Assembly (NCBI GenBank): GCA_003134695.1
Contig: PLCB01000056.1
Coordinates: forward strand, 1 to 64,000
Reading direction: 5' to 3'
From: Candidatus Zemynaea palustris
GTDB lineage: Bacteria > Vulcanimicrobiota > Vulcanimicrobiia > Vulcanimicrobiales > Vulcanimicrobiaceae
DNA length: 64,000 bases
In this document: in pieces, positions 34,379-42,991 of the stretch
How positions within the stretch are numbered: the first letter of the stretch is position 1
Layout: each line of letters starts with the position of its first letter
The notes under the pieces: model-generated
What the model saw: only the letters and a program-made list of their open reading frames with translations
Told to the model about the DNA's origin: nothing
Databases searched by the model: none
Translations under genes and position numbers: made by a program

Positions 34379-34731
34379 GCGGCGACCGCATTTCGCTGCA
34401 CGGCATCCGTGCCTACGGCCGCCATGGGGCGGTCCCCGGCGAACGGGAGATGGCCCAGCCGCTCGACATCGACCTCGAGATCGAGATCGATCTGTCGCGG
34501 CCGCGCGCGAGCGACGCGCTCGCCGATACGCTCGACTACAGCAAGGTGCACGAGACGGTGACCAGTATCGTGCGCGATCGTTCGTTTGTCTTGCTCGAGC
34601 GCCTCGGCGATGAAATCGTTCGGGCGCTCCTCGCCGACGAGCGCGTCCGCTCGGCTAGCGTCACGATCTCGAAACCGAATCTTCTCTCCGGAGCGACTCC
34701 CTCCGTTACCCTGCGCGGCAAACGCGACTAA
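34375..34731 (+). CDS. folB: dihydroneopterin aldolase FolB
   Basis: A 118-residue enzyme converting dihydroneopterin to 6-hydroxymethyl-dihydropterin. Signatures: ISLHGIRAYGRHGAVPGEREMAQPLDIDLEIEID (catalytic Glu and Tyr region), DTLDYSKVHETV and FVLLERLGDEI, with a terminal VTISKPN segment. Start GTG 34375 overlaps the folP stop by 4 bases; a longer in-frame stretch upstream lies within folP and was not used. Confidence 0.95.
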   Translation: MSGDRISLHGIRAYGRHGAVPGEREMAQPLDIDLEIEIDLSRPRASDALADTLDYSKVHETVTSIVRDRSFVLLERLGDEIVRALLADERVRSASVTISKPNLLSGATPSVTLRGKRD

Positions 34732-34734
34732 GGT

Positions 34735-35205
34735 ATGGCGCTCGCGCGCATCGGTCTCGGTTCGAACGTCGGCGACGCCGCCGCGAACGTTCGGCGGGCG
34801 ATCGACGCGCTGGGCGCGCTCGGCACGGTCGCGGCGTGTTCCAGCCTGTATCGGAGCGAACCGTGGGGGCCGCCGGACCAACCCGATTTCGTGAACGCCG
34901 CGGCGCTTCTTCAAACGGCGCTCGAGCCGCGAGCGCTGCTCGCCGCGCTCAAAGCGATCGAGCACGTCATGGGACGCGTCGAGACCGAGCGCTGGGGACC
35001 GCGGCTCATCGACCTCGACATCCTGGCGTACGACGACTTGGAGATGCGCGAGCCGGGCCTGACGATTCCGCACGAGCGGCTGTTCGAACGCGCCTTCGCG
35101 CTCGCGCCGCTCGCCGAAATCGATCCCGCCTTTCAGGCGGCGAACGATCGCTTGCCGGCGGAGGCCCGCGCGAGCGTGTGTCGGATAGCAGCTGGGGGCG
35201 GATAG
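34735..35205 (+). CDS. folK: 6-hydroxymethyl-dihydropterin pyrophosphokinase FolK
   Basis: A 156-residue enzyme phosphorylating the pterin before FolP. Conserved: RIGLGSNVGDAAANVRRAIDAL, CSSLYRSEPWGPPDQPDFVNAAALL, ERWGPRLIDLDILAYDDL (RxGPRxxDxDIL motif) and LTIPHERLFERAFALAPLAEI. With folC, folP and folB it gives most of the folate branch; folE was not found here. Confidence 0.97.
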   Translation: MALARIGLGSNVGDAAANVRRAIDALGALGTVAACSSLYRSEPWGPPDQPDFVNAAALLQTALEPRALLAALKAIEHVMGRVETERWGPRLIDLDILAYDDLEMREPGLTIPHERLFERAFALAPLAEIDPAFQAANDRLPAEARASVCRIAAGGG

Positions 35206-35235
35206 GGTCCCCGGCGGCTCGAACGGCAAAATGCT

Positions 35236-35670
35236 GTGGACTGGGAACTGACCCTCGAGCGCGCGAAGCGGGCCGCGGAATTTTGCGCAGCCGCCGGCTT
35301 GGCACGCTTTCGCGTCGAGGAGGACGGAATCGAGATCGAAGTGCGGCGCAGCCCTCGGCCCGTACGTCCGCCGACGGCCGTTCCCGCCGCCGAGCCGAGC
35401 GCGGTGCCCTCGCCGAACGGCGCTCCGTCTCGCGAAACGCGGGCCGCCGCCGTCGTGAAGGCCGAGTTTGTCGGCGTCGTGCGGCTGGCGCGACCCGCCG
35501 TCATGGAAGGGACCGTCGTCGGCGGCGACCGCGAACTCGCCTACGTCGAGTCGCTCGGCATTCGCAACCCGATTCGGTCGAGCGGCCCGGGCCGCGTCGT
35601 CGCCGTCCATGTGAGTGACGGCCAGCCGGTCGAGTTCGGGCAGCCCCTGTTTTCCATCGAATCTGCATGA
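35236..35670 (+). CDS. AccB-like biotin carrier protein that has lost the biotinyl-lysine
   Basis: A 144-residue protein in the accB position directly before accC (4-base overlap). It has the AccB layout: a helical N-terminus (WELTLERAKRAAEFCAAAGL), a Pro/Ala linker (about 38-68) and a C-terminal barrel that ends VSDGQPVEFGQPLFSIE, nearly identical to normal BCCP. At the hairpin where BCCP has EAMKLMN, this protein reads ESLGIRN (105-111), so Gly108 replaces the lysine that carries biotin. It cannot be biotinylated there. A regulatory or structural role is possible; a true AccB must exist elsewhere if the enzyme is active. GTG 35236 start. Confidence 0.9.
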   Translation: MDWELTLERAKRAAEFCAAAGLARFRVEEDGIEIEVRRSPRPVRPPTAVPAAEPSAVPSPNGAPSRETRAAAVVKAEFVGVVRLARPAVMEGTVVGGDRELAYVESLGIRNPIRSSGPGRVVAVHVSDGQPVEFGQPLFSIESA

Positions 35671-37025
35671 TGTTGCGCAAGATCCTGATCGCGAATCGCG
35701 GCGAGATTGCGCTGCGTGTCAATCGTGCGGCGCACGAGCTCGGAATCGAGACGGTCGCGATCTTCTCGGAGGCGGATCGCGAATCGCTGCACGTGCGTTA
35801 CGCCGACGAGGCCTTTTGTGTCGGGCCGGGGCCCGTGGCGCGCTCCTATCTGAACATTCCGAACATCATCTCCGCAGCGCTGATTTCGGGCGCCGACGCG
35901 ATCCATCCCGGCTACGGCTTTCTCGCCGAGAACGCGCGCTTTGCCGAGATTTGCGCCGATCATGGATTGACGTTCATCGGTCCCACGCCGGACGTCATCG
36001 CAAAGATGGGAGACAAGGCGACCGCAAGAGCGCTGATGCACGACGCGAGAATTCCGACGACACCGGGCACCGGGATCTTAGCCGACGCGGCGGCCGCGGT
36101 TCACGCCGCGCGCAAATTGAAATACCCGGTCTTGCTCAAAGCAACTGCCGGCGGCGGCGGGAAGGGGATGCGCGTCGTCTTCGACGCAACCGAAGTCGAC
36201 CACGCGTTTGCGACGGCGCAGGCCGAGGCCGAAGCCAACTTCAAAGACGGCCGGCTCTATATGGAAAAGTTGATCGAACGGCCCCGGCACATCGAGGTGC
36301 AAGTGCTCGGCGACACGCTCGGCAACGTCGTCCACGTGGGCGAGCGCGACTGTTCGGTGCAGAAACCGTCGCACCAAAAACTGATCGAGGAGGCGCCGGC
36401 GACGGGGCTTTCGCGGGCGACTCGCGAGCGGCTGCACGAGATTGCGCTAGCCGCCGCGCGTGCGGTGCACTACACTAGCGCGGGAACCCTTGAGTTTCTG
36501 GTTTCCGGCGGCGACGTCTTCTTCATGGAAATGAACACGCGCATACAGGTCGAGCATCCGATCAGCGAGGTCGTCTACGGCGTCGACTTGGTGCGCGAAC
36601 AGATTCGCGTCGCCTCCGGCGAACGGCTCGCGTTCTCGCAGAAGGATCTCTCACCGCGCGGTCACGCCATCGAATGCCGCATCAACGCCGAAGACCCGAG
36701 CCAAAACTTCGCGCCGGCGGCGGGGACACTCACGCACGTGGCCCTTCCCGGCGGCTTCGGCATCCGGGTCGACTCGCACGTGTACACGGGTCTGCAGATT
36801 TCGCCGTACTACGATTCGCTGCTCGCGAAGGTGATCGCCCACGGAGCGACGCGCGAAGAGACGATCGCGCGCATGGCGTGCGCGTTGGCCGAGACCCGCA
36901 TCGAGGGCGTCAAGACCACGCTGGACATTTGCCGCTCGATCATGCGCGACGAGCGCTTCCTGGCCGGGGGCGTCTCGATCGAGTTCCTGCCGGATCTCAC
37001 GGCAATGGCGCCGCTCGGAACGTGA
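35667..37025 (+). CDS. accC: acetyl-CoA carboxylase biotin carboxylase subunit
   Basis: A 452-residue ATP-grasp enzyme that carboxylates biotin on its carrier in fatty acid synthesis. Intact signatures: RKILIANRGEIALRV, PGYGFLAENARFAEIC, KATAGGGGKGMRVV, GERDCSVQKPSHQKLIEEAP, FMEMNTRIQVEHPISEVVYGVDLV and GHAIECRINAEDP. It overlaps the degenerate carrier gene and nusB by 4 bases each. Other members of the family (pyruvate or propionyl carboxylases) are fused or longer; size and accB-like neighbour favour AccC. Confidence 0.96.
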   Translation: MMLRKILIANRGEIALRVNRAAHELGIETVAIFSEADRESLHVRYADEAFCVGPGPVARSYLNIPNIISAALISGADAIHPGYGFLAENARFAEICADHGLTFIGPTPDVIAKMGDKATARALMHDARIPTTPGTGILADAAAAVHAARKLKYPVLLKATAGGGGKGMRVVFDATEVDHAFATAQAEAEANFKDGRLYMEKLIERPRHIEVQVLGDTLGNVVHVGERDCSVQKPSHQKLIEEAPATGLSRATRERLHEIALAAARAVHYTSAGTLEFLVSGGDVFFMEMNTRIQVEHPISEVVYGVDLVREQIRVASGERLAFSQKDLSPRGHAIECRINAEDPSQNFAPAAGTLTHVALPGGFGIRVDSHVYTGLQISPYYDSLLAKVIAHGATREETIARMACALAETRIEGVKTTLDICRSIMRDERFLAGGVSIEFLPDLTAMAPLGT

Positions 37026-37411
37026 CCCGGCGTCAGGCGCGCGAACTCGCACTGCAGACTTTGTTCAGCATCGACATCGGAAAGCACGACCCGCAAGCGG
37101 CGCTCGACGACGCACTGACGCGCCCGGGAGCCGGCGACGAGCGCACGTTCGTGCGAGATCTCGTTCTGGGGACGCTCGATCATGCCGCGCAGTCCGACGA
37201 GATCGTCACGCCGCTCTTGCAGGATTGGACCCTCGATCGCATCCCAACCGTCGATCGTCTGATCCTGCGCATGGCGGTGTACGAGATGCAGCATTGCCCC
37301 GAGACGCCGCGCGTCGTCGCCATCAACGAAGCGATCGAGCTCGCAAAGAAGTTCTCAACCGAAGATTCCGGCCGCTTCGTCAACGGCGTCCTCTCCAACG
37401 TGGCCGCATGA
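37022..37411 (+). CDS. nusB: transcription antitermination factor NusB
   Basis: A 129-residue all-helical RNA-binding protein that acts in rRNA antitermination. Signatures: RRQARELALQTLFSIDIG at the start, WTLDRIPTVDRLILRMAVYEM, and INEAIELAKKFSTEDSGRFVNGVLSNV at the end. GTG 37022 overlaps accC. The accC-nusB neighbourhood is common in Gram-positive bacteria. Confidence 0.97.
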   Translation: MTRRQARELALQTLFSIDIGKHDPQAALDDALTRPGAGDERTFVRDLVLGTLDHAAQSDEIVTPLLQDWTLDRIPTVDRLILRMAVYEMQHCPETPRVVAINEAIELAKKFSTEDSGRFVNGVLSNVAA

Positions 37412-39687
37412 GCAAGATCACCGCACGCCGCCGCCGGCCCAAACGCCTGCGGCTCTTCGGACGCATCGTCTTCGGATTCTTCGCGACGATCTTCGTCCTG
37501 ATCTTGTGCGCCGCCGGGACGGTCGCGGGCTTGGTCTATACCTACTCGCGCAACCTCCCCGACATCAACAAGATGGCCGACTTCCAGCCCTCTCGCTCCA
37601 CGCGCGTCTATGCGCGTGACGGGACGTTGCTGGCCACGCTTTATCGCGAGAACCGGGTCTGGGTGCCGATTTCGCAAGTGCCGCAGATCGTGCGTGACAG
37701 TTTCGTCGCGACCGAAGATCGGAATTACTACCGCCACCGCGGAATCGACGTGTACGGCATCATTCGCGCCGCATACGCCGACTATCATCACGACCAATTC
37801 CAAGGCGCGTCGACGATCACCCAACAATTGGCGCGCAAACTCTTTCTCTCCGACGAAGTTTCGCTCTCGCGCAAGGTACAAGAGGCGCTGCTGGCGATCG
37901 AGATCGAGCGCTACTACACCAAGGACGAGATTCTCGAACGCTACCTGAACCTGATGTACTTCGGGTCGGGCGCGTACGGCATCCAGGCGGCCGCGCACAC
38001 GTACTTTGGCACCGACGTTCGTCACCTCATGCTCGGTCAGGCGGCGATGCTCGCCGGGATGCTCGCCGCACCCTCGGACTACTCGCCCTACGTGAGCCTG
38101 CGCCGCGCGCACGAGCGGCAACGACACGTACTGGACCGGATGGTCTCGAGCGGCTACGTCTCGCTCTCGGAGGCGGAATGGGCGGCGAACATGCCGCTAC
38201 GTCTGATCGGCGAGCGTCCCGGGGGTTTGCTGTCGTTCCGATATCCCTACTTCACGACGTACGCGAACCTCATGCTCGTGCGCCAGTTCGGAACGCAAGC
38301 GACCTACGAAGCCGGTCTCGAGGTCGACACGACGCTCGATCCCCGCTTACAACAGATCGCCGAAGAAGCCGTCAACTGGGGCGTCGCTTCGGCGCGAATG
38401 GAAGGGATCAACGCCCATCAAGCGGCGCTCGTCGCGATCCGCCCGTCGACGGGCGAGATCTTGGCGATGGTTGGTGGCGCCGGCGGCTTTTCGCTCAAGA
38501 ATCAATTCAATCGCGCCTGGCAGGCGCAGCGGCAGCCGGGTTCTTCGTTCAAGCCCTACGTCTATACCGCGGCGATCGACACCGGAATGCCGCCGACGAC
38601 GCTCGTCGACGACGCGCCCGTTCAATATCCGATGGGCGACGGGACGTGGTGGCGACCGCAGGATGACGACGGGCGCTACATGGGCTCCATCACGCTGCGC
38701 ACGGCCCTCGCGCAGTCGCGCAACATCGTCGCCGTCAAACTCGCGCAGATGGTCGGCGTCGACCGCGTGATCGAGTACGCCCACCGCATGGGCGTGCAGG
38801 CCACGCTCGACCCCAACCTCTCGCTCGCGCTCGGCAGCTCCGTCGTCTCCCCGCTCGATATGGCTTCGGGTTTTGCAACCATCGCCGACCAAGGCATCCA
38901 CGTCGAGCCGACGTCGATCCGCTTGGTGAAGGATTCGCTCGGATCGGTCATCTTCGACAATCGTTTCCCGCAAGAGATCGAGGTTTTCAGCGCGGGGACC
39001 GCCTACGTGGTGACGTCGATGATGGAGAGCGTGATTACGGAGGGCACGGGCTACCCGAATGCGGAGATCGGCCGGCCGGCGGCGGGAAAGACGGGGACGA
39101 CCTCAGATTACCGCGACGCTTGGTTCGTCGGCTTCACGCCGGATCTGGTCACCGCCGTATGGCTCGGCAACGACAATTACGAACGAATGAACGAATCATA
39201 TGGCGGAAACATCCCGGCGCGCACGTGGGCGCGCTTCATGAAAGCCGCACTGGCCAAGGTACCCAAGCACGACTTCATCTATCCGGCGAGCGAGGTGAAG
39301 AAGCTCGCGTACTGCGGTCAGCCTGGACGCTACGAATATTTCTTGGCGAGCACTCCGACGGGCTCGTGCGCGAGCGGCAGCTATTATTCGCGGCGCCGCG
39401 CCGACGCGGGTGGGGCGCAGCCGGTAGCCGTCCAGAAGGCGCCCGCGACGCGAATCGAACGTGCGCTGCCGTTGCGCGCGAACGCGGGTGAGATCGCGGG
39501 CGGCACGGCGCCGCGCAGTTCTCCGAGCCCCGTTAACGTTCAGCCGATCTTGCCACCGGCCTCGGCGCCGCCCACGTCATCCGCCGATTCAGCGACGGCC
39601 GGGCCGCATCAGAACGTTATCGAAGCGCCTCCTCCGCCGGCGCCGCTGCTGACCCCGCCGCCGTATGCGGGGCCTGGGCCGCGATGA
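37408..39687 (+). CDS. class A penicillin-binding protein (PBP1A type)
   Basis: A 759-residue peptidoglycan synthase with both transglycosylase and transpeptidase. A membrane helix (about 20-45) is followed by the GT51 domain: FVATEDRNYYRHRGIDVYGI (catalytic Glu) and QGASTITQQLARKLFL. The transpeptidase has the active serine in QPGSSFKPYVYT (about 379), SRN (about 436) and KTGTTSDYRDAWFVGFTPD (about 560). The last 90 residues are Pro/Ala-rich and not part of the core. ATG 37408 overlaps nusB by 4 bases. Confidence 0.95.
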   Translation: MSKITARRRRPKRLRLFGRIVFGFFATIFVLILCAAGTVAGLVYTYSRNLPDINKMADFQPSRSTRVYARDGTLLATLYRENRVWVPISQVPQIVRDSFVATEDRNYYRHRGIDVYGIIRAAYADYHHDQFQGASTITQQLARKLFLSDEVSLSRKVQEALLAIEIERYYTKDEILERYLNLMYFGSGAYGIQAAAHTYFGTDVRHLMLGQAAMLAGMLAAPSDYSPYVSLRRAHERQRHVLDRMVSSGYVSLSEAEWAANMPLRLIGERPGGLLSFRYPYFTTYANLMLVRQFGTQATYEAGLEVDTTLDPRLQQIAEEAVNWGVASARMEGINAHQAALVAIRPSTGEILAMVGGAGGFSLKNQFNRAWQAQRQPGSSFKPYVYTAAIDTGMPPTTLVDDAPVQYPMGDGTWWRPQDDDGRYMGSITLRTALAQSRNIVAVKLAQMVGVDRVIEYAHRMGVQATLDPNLSLALGSSVVSPLDMASGFATIADQGIHVEPTSIRLVKDSLGSVIFDNRFPQEIEVFSAGTAYVVTSMMESVITEGTGYPNAEIGRPAAGKTGTTSDYRDAWFVGFTPDLVTAVWLGNDNYERMNESYGGNIPARTWARFMKAALAKVPKHDFIYPASEVKKLAYCGQPGRYEYFLASTPTGSCASGSYYSRRRADAGGAQPVAVQKAPATRIERALPLRANAGEIAGGTAPRSSPSPVNVQPILPPASAPPTSSADSATAGPHQNVIEAPPPPAPLLTPPPYAGPGPR

Positions 39688-41099
39688 ATCCTGCGCCGGC
39701 GCCCAAGGTTTGGGGAGTCCGCGAACTCATCAATTACGTGGAGCGTACGCTCACCCGCGATCCGCGCATGACGGATCTGGGCGTTCGCGGCGAGGTGACG
39801 GGGCTCTCGCGCTCGTCCAGCGGCCACGTCTATTTCGATCTGAAAGAGCCGAGCGGTGCGATCTTAAAATGCTTCGTGCGCAACGGGTTTGCCGCGGACT
39901 TGCCGGCTCTTGAAAACGGCATCGAAGCGATCGCCTTCGGATCCGTTAGCGTTTATGCCGACCGTAGCCAAGTCCAGTTGCAAGTGACGCACGCGCAGCT
40001 GGTCGGGGCCGGCCGCTTGGCCGCGATGTACGAGCGGATCAAGCGCCGTCTTGAGGCGGAGGGCCTGTTCGATCCGGCTCGGAAGCGGGCGTTGCCGCGC
40101 TACCCGTTTTCAGTGGCGCTCGTGTCGTCGTCTGAGGCCGAAGGCGCGCGCGATTTCCGGAGACTGCTGCGCGATAAAGCTCCGTACGTGCGCGTCACCT
40201 TGTTTCCCACCATCGTTCAGGGCCCTACGGCGGCCGAATCGATCGCGCGCATGGTGACGTTTGCGGGCAGATCCGATGCGCAAGTCGTCGTCATCGCGCG
40301 CGGGGGCGGCTCCGACGAGGACCGGATCCCCTTTAACGACGAGCTCGTCGCACGCGCGATCGTGAATTCGCCTCTGCCGGTTGTGACGGCCATCGGGCAC
40401 CAGGGCGATCACCACATCGCCGACGACGTCGCCGATCGCGAGGCGGCAACTCCAAGCAACGCGGTCGACATCTTGGCGGCGAACTTCGTCGCCTTGCCCG
40501 CCTTCCTCCAGGGCGCTCGAGAAAGAGTACGAGCTCTCGTGCAGCAAGGCATTACGCACCGGCGCGAAAAGCTGCGCCGCATCGTCTCTTCACCATACCT
40601 CCAGCGCTTCGGGCGAGCAACGGACACCCTGGCGCAACGCGTCGACCAACTTCACAAGAACCTCACGTTGCACGAGCGAGAGGTACTGCGCCGAAAGCAC
40701 GCGCAGTTCTACGGGTTGGAACGGCGGCTGCTCGGGTTCGATCCGCGCGCTCGTCTGGCGACCCGCGCCGAGCGCTTGAGCGGTTTGGACGGCCGCCTGA
40801 CCGCGGCTGCCCGCCGTCACCTCGAAACGCTCCGTCGCGCCGCGCGCGACCGTGAGAGCCGGGTTACAACGATCGCCCGAGCGCGATTGGAGGGTCGAGG
40901 TCAGCGGTTGGCGTTGCTTGCGGTCCAACTCGAGGGCAAGAACCCGGACACGATTCTGCAACAAGGCTACGCTATCGTTCGACACGAGGGCAGAGTCGTG
41001 CGCGACGCCGCCCAGCTCGCCGCCGGTGCGGCGATTGAGGCCCAGCTCGCGCGTGGGTTGCTGCGCGCAAAGGTCGAAGAAACGATGCAAGATGGCTGA
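39684..41099 (+). CDS. xseA: exodeoxyribonuclease VII large subunit
   Basis: A 471-residue nuclease subunit degrading single-stranded DNA. N-terminal OB fold (VRELINYVERTLTRDPRMTDLGVRGEVTGLSRSSSGHVYFDLK), then the catalytic region: VIARGGGSDEDRIPFNDELVARAI, PVVTAIGHQGDHHIADDVADREAATPSNAVD, and a long coiled-coil C-terminus ending ILQQGYAIVRHEGRVV. All expected parts are present. It overlaps PBP1A by 4 bases and xseB by 8. Confidence 0.97.
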   Translation: MNPAPAPKVWGVRELINYVERTLTRDPRMTDLGVRGEVTGLSRSSSGHVYFDLKEPSGAILKCFVRNGFAADLPALENGIEAIAFGSVSVYADRSQVQLQVTHAQLVGAGRLAAMYERIKRRLEAEGLFDPARKRALPRYPFSVALVSSSEAEGARDFRRLLRDKAPYVRVTLFPTIVQGPTAAESIARMVTFAGRSDAQVVVIARGGGSDEDRIPFNDELVARAIVNSPLPVVTAIGHQGDHHIADDVADREAATPSNAVDILAANFVALPAFLQGARERVRALVQQGITHRREKLRRIVSSPYLQRFGRATDTLAQRVDQLHKNLTLHEREVLRRKHAQFYGLERRLLGFDPRARLATRAERLSGLDGRLTAAARRHLETLRRAARDRESRVTTIARARLEGRGQRLALLAVQLEGKNPDTILQQGYAIVRHEGRVVRDAAQLAAGAAIEAQLARGLLRAKVEETMQDG

Positions 41100-41328
41100 A
41101 CAAGTGACGGGCGAATTCGAAAAGGCGATCGAGCGCCTCGATCAGATCGTCAAGGATTTGGAGAGCGGGGCGATTGGTTTGGACAAGTCCGTCGAACTCT
41201 TTCGCGAAGGCCGCGATCTCGCGCGTAAGTGTGACGAACTGCTCAAGACGGCGCAGGCTGCGGTTGACGGTGCCGGCGGCGACGGCGGAGTTCCTCCGGC
41301 AGCACCCGCCGGAAAACTTCCTTTCTAA
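41092..41328 (+). CDS. xseB: exodeoxyribonuclease VII small subunit
   Basis: A 78-residue helical hairpin protein. FEKAIERLDQIVKDLESGAIGLDKSVELFREGRDLARKCDELL is the XseB signature. ATG 41092 lies inside the xseA end, so the two subunits are translationally coupled. The last 20 residues are glycine/proline-rich and longer than in E. coli. Confidence 0.97.
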   Translation: MAEQVTGEFEKAIERLDQIVKDLESGAIGLDKSVELFREGRDLARKCDELLKTAQAAVDGAGGDGGVPPAAPAGKLPF

Positions 41329-41333
41329 TCTCC

Positions 41334-42116
41334 ATGGCGCACGCGCAACGCTTGGATGAAGCGGTGGCCGAACGCGCCGGCGTGACTCGTGCGCGAGCGC
41401 GTTCGCTCATCATCGCCGGACGCGTCCGCGTCGACGGCCGGCCGATGACCAAGCCCGGTGCCAGCGTTTCCCGCGATGCCGGCCTCGACGTCGAGCGGCC
41501 GCGCCCGTACGTCAGTCGCGGCGGCGAGAAATTGGAAGGCGCGCTCGACGCGTTTGCTCTCAACGTGACCGGCGTTCGGGCGCTCGACGTCGGCGCTTCC
41601 ACCGGCGGCTTCACCGATTGTTTGCTCGCGCGCGGCGCGGCCCACGTTACGGCGGTCGACGTCGGCTACGGTCAACTCGCGCTCCAGCTGCGCGACGATC
41701 CGCGCGTCGCCGTTCTCGAACGCACGAACTTTCGACTCTTGCCCGACGGCGCGCTCGCGCCGCCTTTCGATTTCGTGACGATCGACGCGTCGTTCATCTC
41801 GGTCGTGACGATGATCGCGCGCGCGCAGGCGTTTCTCGCGCCGGGCGGCGCGATCGTCGCGCTCGTCAAGCCGCAGTTCGAAGCCGGTCCTTCGCGGCTG
41901 GGCGGCGGCGGCGTGGTGCGCGATCCAGCGGTGCGCGCCACGATCGTGCGCGAAGTACGCGACGCGATTGCGAAGCTCGATTTGGTCGTCGTCGGCGCGA
42001 TGCGCTCGCCGCTGCGCGGTCCGGCCGGCAACGTCGAGGTGTTTTTCCGAATCGAACGCACGGGGAAGCCGGTTGACGACGCGACCCTTGCGTCGGTCGC
42101 CGGAGCCTCCGCATGA
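41334..42116 (+). CDS. tlyA: TlyA family rRNA 2'-O-methyltransferase
   Basis: A 260-residue protein with an N-terminal S4 domain (RLDEAVAERAGVTRARARSLIIAGRVRVDG) and an FtsJ-like methyltransferase domain (VSRGGEKLEGALDAF, ALDVGASTGGFTDCLLARGA, VKPQFEAGP). TlyA methylates 16S and 23S rRNA cytidines in mycobacteria; some members were called haemolysins, which is a historical name. The xseB-tlyA-nadK-recN order is typical for Gram-positive bacteria and relatives. Confidence 0.95.
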   Translation: MAHAQRLDEAVAERAGVTRARARSLIIAGRVRVDGRPMTKPGASVSRDAGLDVERPRPYVSRGGEKLEGALDAFALNVTGVRALDVGASTGGFTDCLLARGAAHVTAVDVGYGQLALQLRDDPRVAVLERTNFRLLPDGALAPPFDFVTIDASFISVVTMIARAQAFLAPGGAIVALVKPQFEAGPSRLGGGGVVRDPAVRATIVREVRDAIAKLDLVVVGAMRSPLRGPAGNVEVFFRIERTGKPVDDATLASVAGASA

Positions 42117-42991
42117 GCGCCGAACTGGTTCGTCCCAAAGTCGGGACGGTCGCGCTCTACGTCGACATGGAGCGCGATCGCGCGCGTTCCGCCGCCGGCG
42201 CGGTTGCCCAAGCGCTGCTGGCATCCGGCTATAAGATCGCGCTCTGCGACGACCAAAACGTTTCGCTCGCGCTCGCTTCCGAGGGTGCGACCGTCGACCA
42301 AGCCGTGCTGCTGGTGACGATCGGAGGCGACGGCACGCTCCTGCGTGCCGCGCAAATCGCCGTACCGCGCGGCATCCCGCTGTTCGGCGTCAACACCGGG
42401 CGACTCGGCTTCTTGACCGAGATCGACTGGCGAGCCGGTGCGATTCCCGAGATCCCCGCGATGTTGCGCGACGGCTTCATCGTCGACGAGCGCAGCGCCC
42501 TCGAAGCACGCGTCCACGGCCGAGCGTATCTGGCGCTCAACGATATCGTCGTGCGGCGAACTGACGCTCACATGACGCCGTTTGGAATCTACGTCGACGG
42601 ATCGCAGGCGGCGCACGTCCCCGCCGACGGCGTGATCGTCGCGACGCCGACCGGCTCGACCGCATACCTGCTCTCGTCGGGTGGGCCGATTCTGGCGCCC
42701 AACGTCGCCGCCTTCGGCGTGATCGCGCTCCTGCCGCACACGCTCTTCACACGGCCGCTCGTCGTCCCGGACTCGTCGACGATCACCTTGACGTGCGATT
42801 CAGAAGTTCAGGGCGTCGCGCTCGAGGCAGACGGGCGCACCGTCGACCAGCTTCACGGCGGCGACGAGGTCACCGTTACGCGCTATTCGCGTCCGGTTTG
42901 CTTTGCGCGCCGTAAGCCGCTCGATTTCTTCTCGCTGCTGGAAGACAAGCTACGCTGGAACGCACCGATCAAGGAACGCGAGGGGACGTGA
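42113..42991 (+). CDS. nadK: NAD kinase
   Basis: A 292-residue enzyme phosphorylating NAD to NADP. Signatures: VTIGGDGTLLRAAQ (GGDG ATP-site motif), GVNTGRLGFLTEID, LNDIVVRR, VIVATPTGSTAYLLSSGGPIL and ALEADGRT. Full length. Overlaps tlyA and recN by 4 bases each. Confidence 0.97.
   Translation: MSAELVRPKVGTVALYVDMERDRARSAAGAVAQALLASGYKIALCDDQNVSLALASEGATVDQAVLLVTIGGDGTLLRAAQIAVPRGIPLFGVNTGRLGFLTEIDWRAGAIPEIPAMLRDGFIVDERSALEARVHGRAYLALNDIVVRRTDAHMTPFGIYVDGSQAAHVPADGVIVATPTGSTAYLLSSGGPILAPNVAAFGVIALLPHTLFTRPLVVPDSSTITLTCDSEVQGVALEADGRTVDQLHGGDEVTVTRYSRPVCFARRKPLDFFSLLEDKLRWNAPIKEREGT

Noticed and set aside
34021-35610. Minus-strand open frame opposite folP-folB-folK
   Set aside because: Antisense shadow of three certain folate genes.
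42960-42990. LexA box in front of recN
   Set aside because: recN is often SOS-controlled, but no CGAAC-N4-GTTCG element exists here and the gene overlaps nadK.
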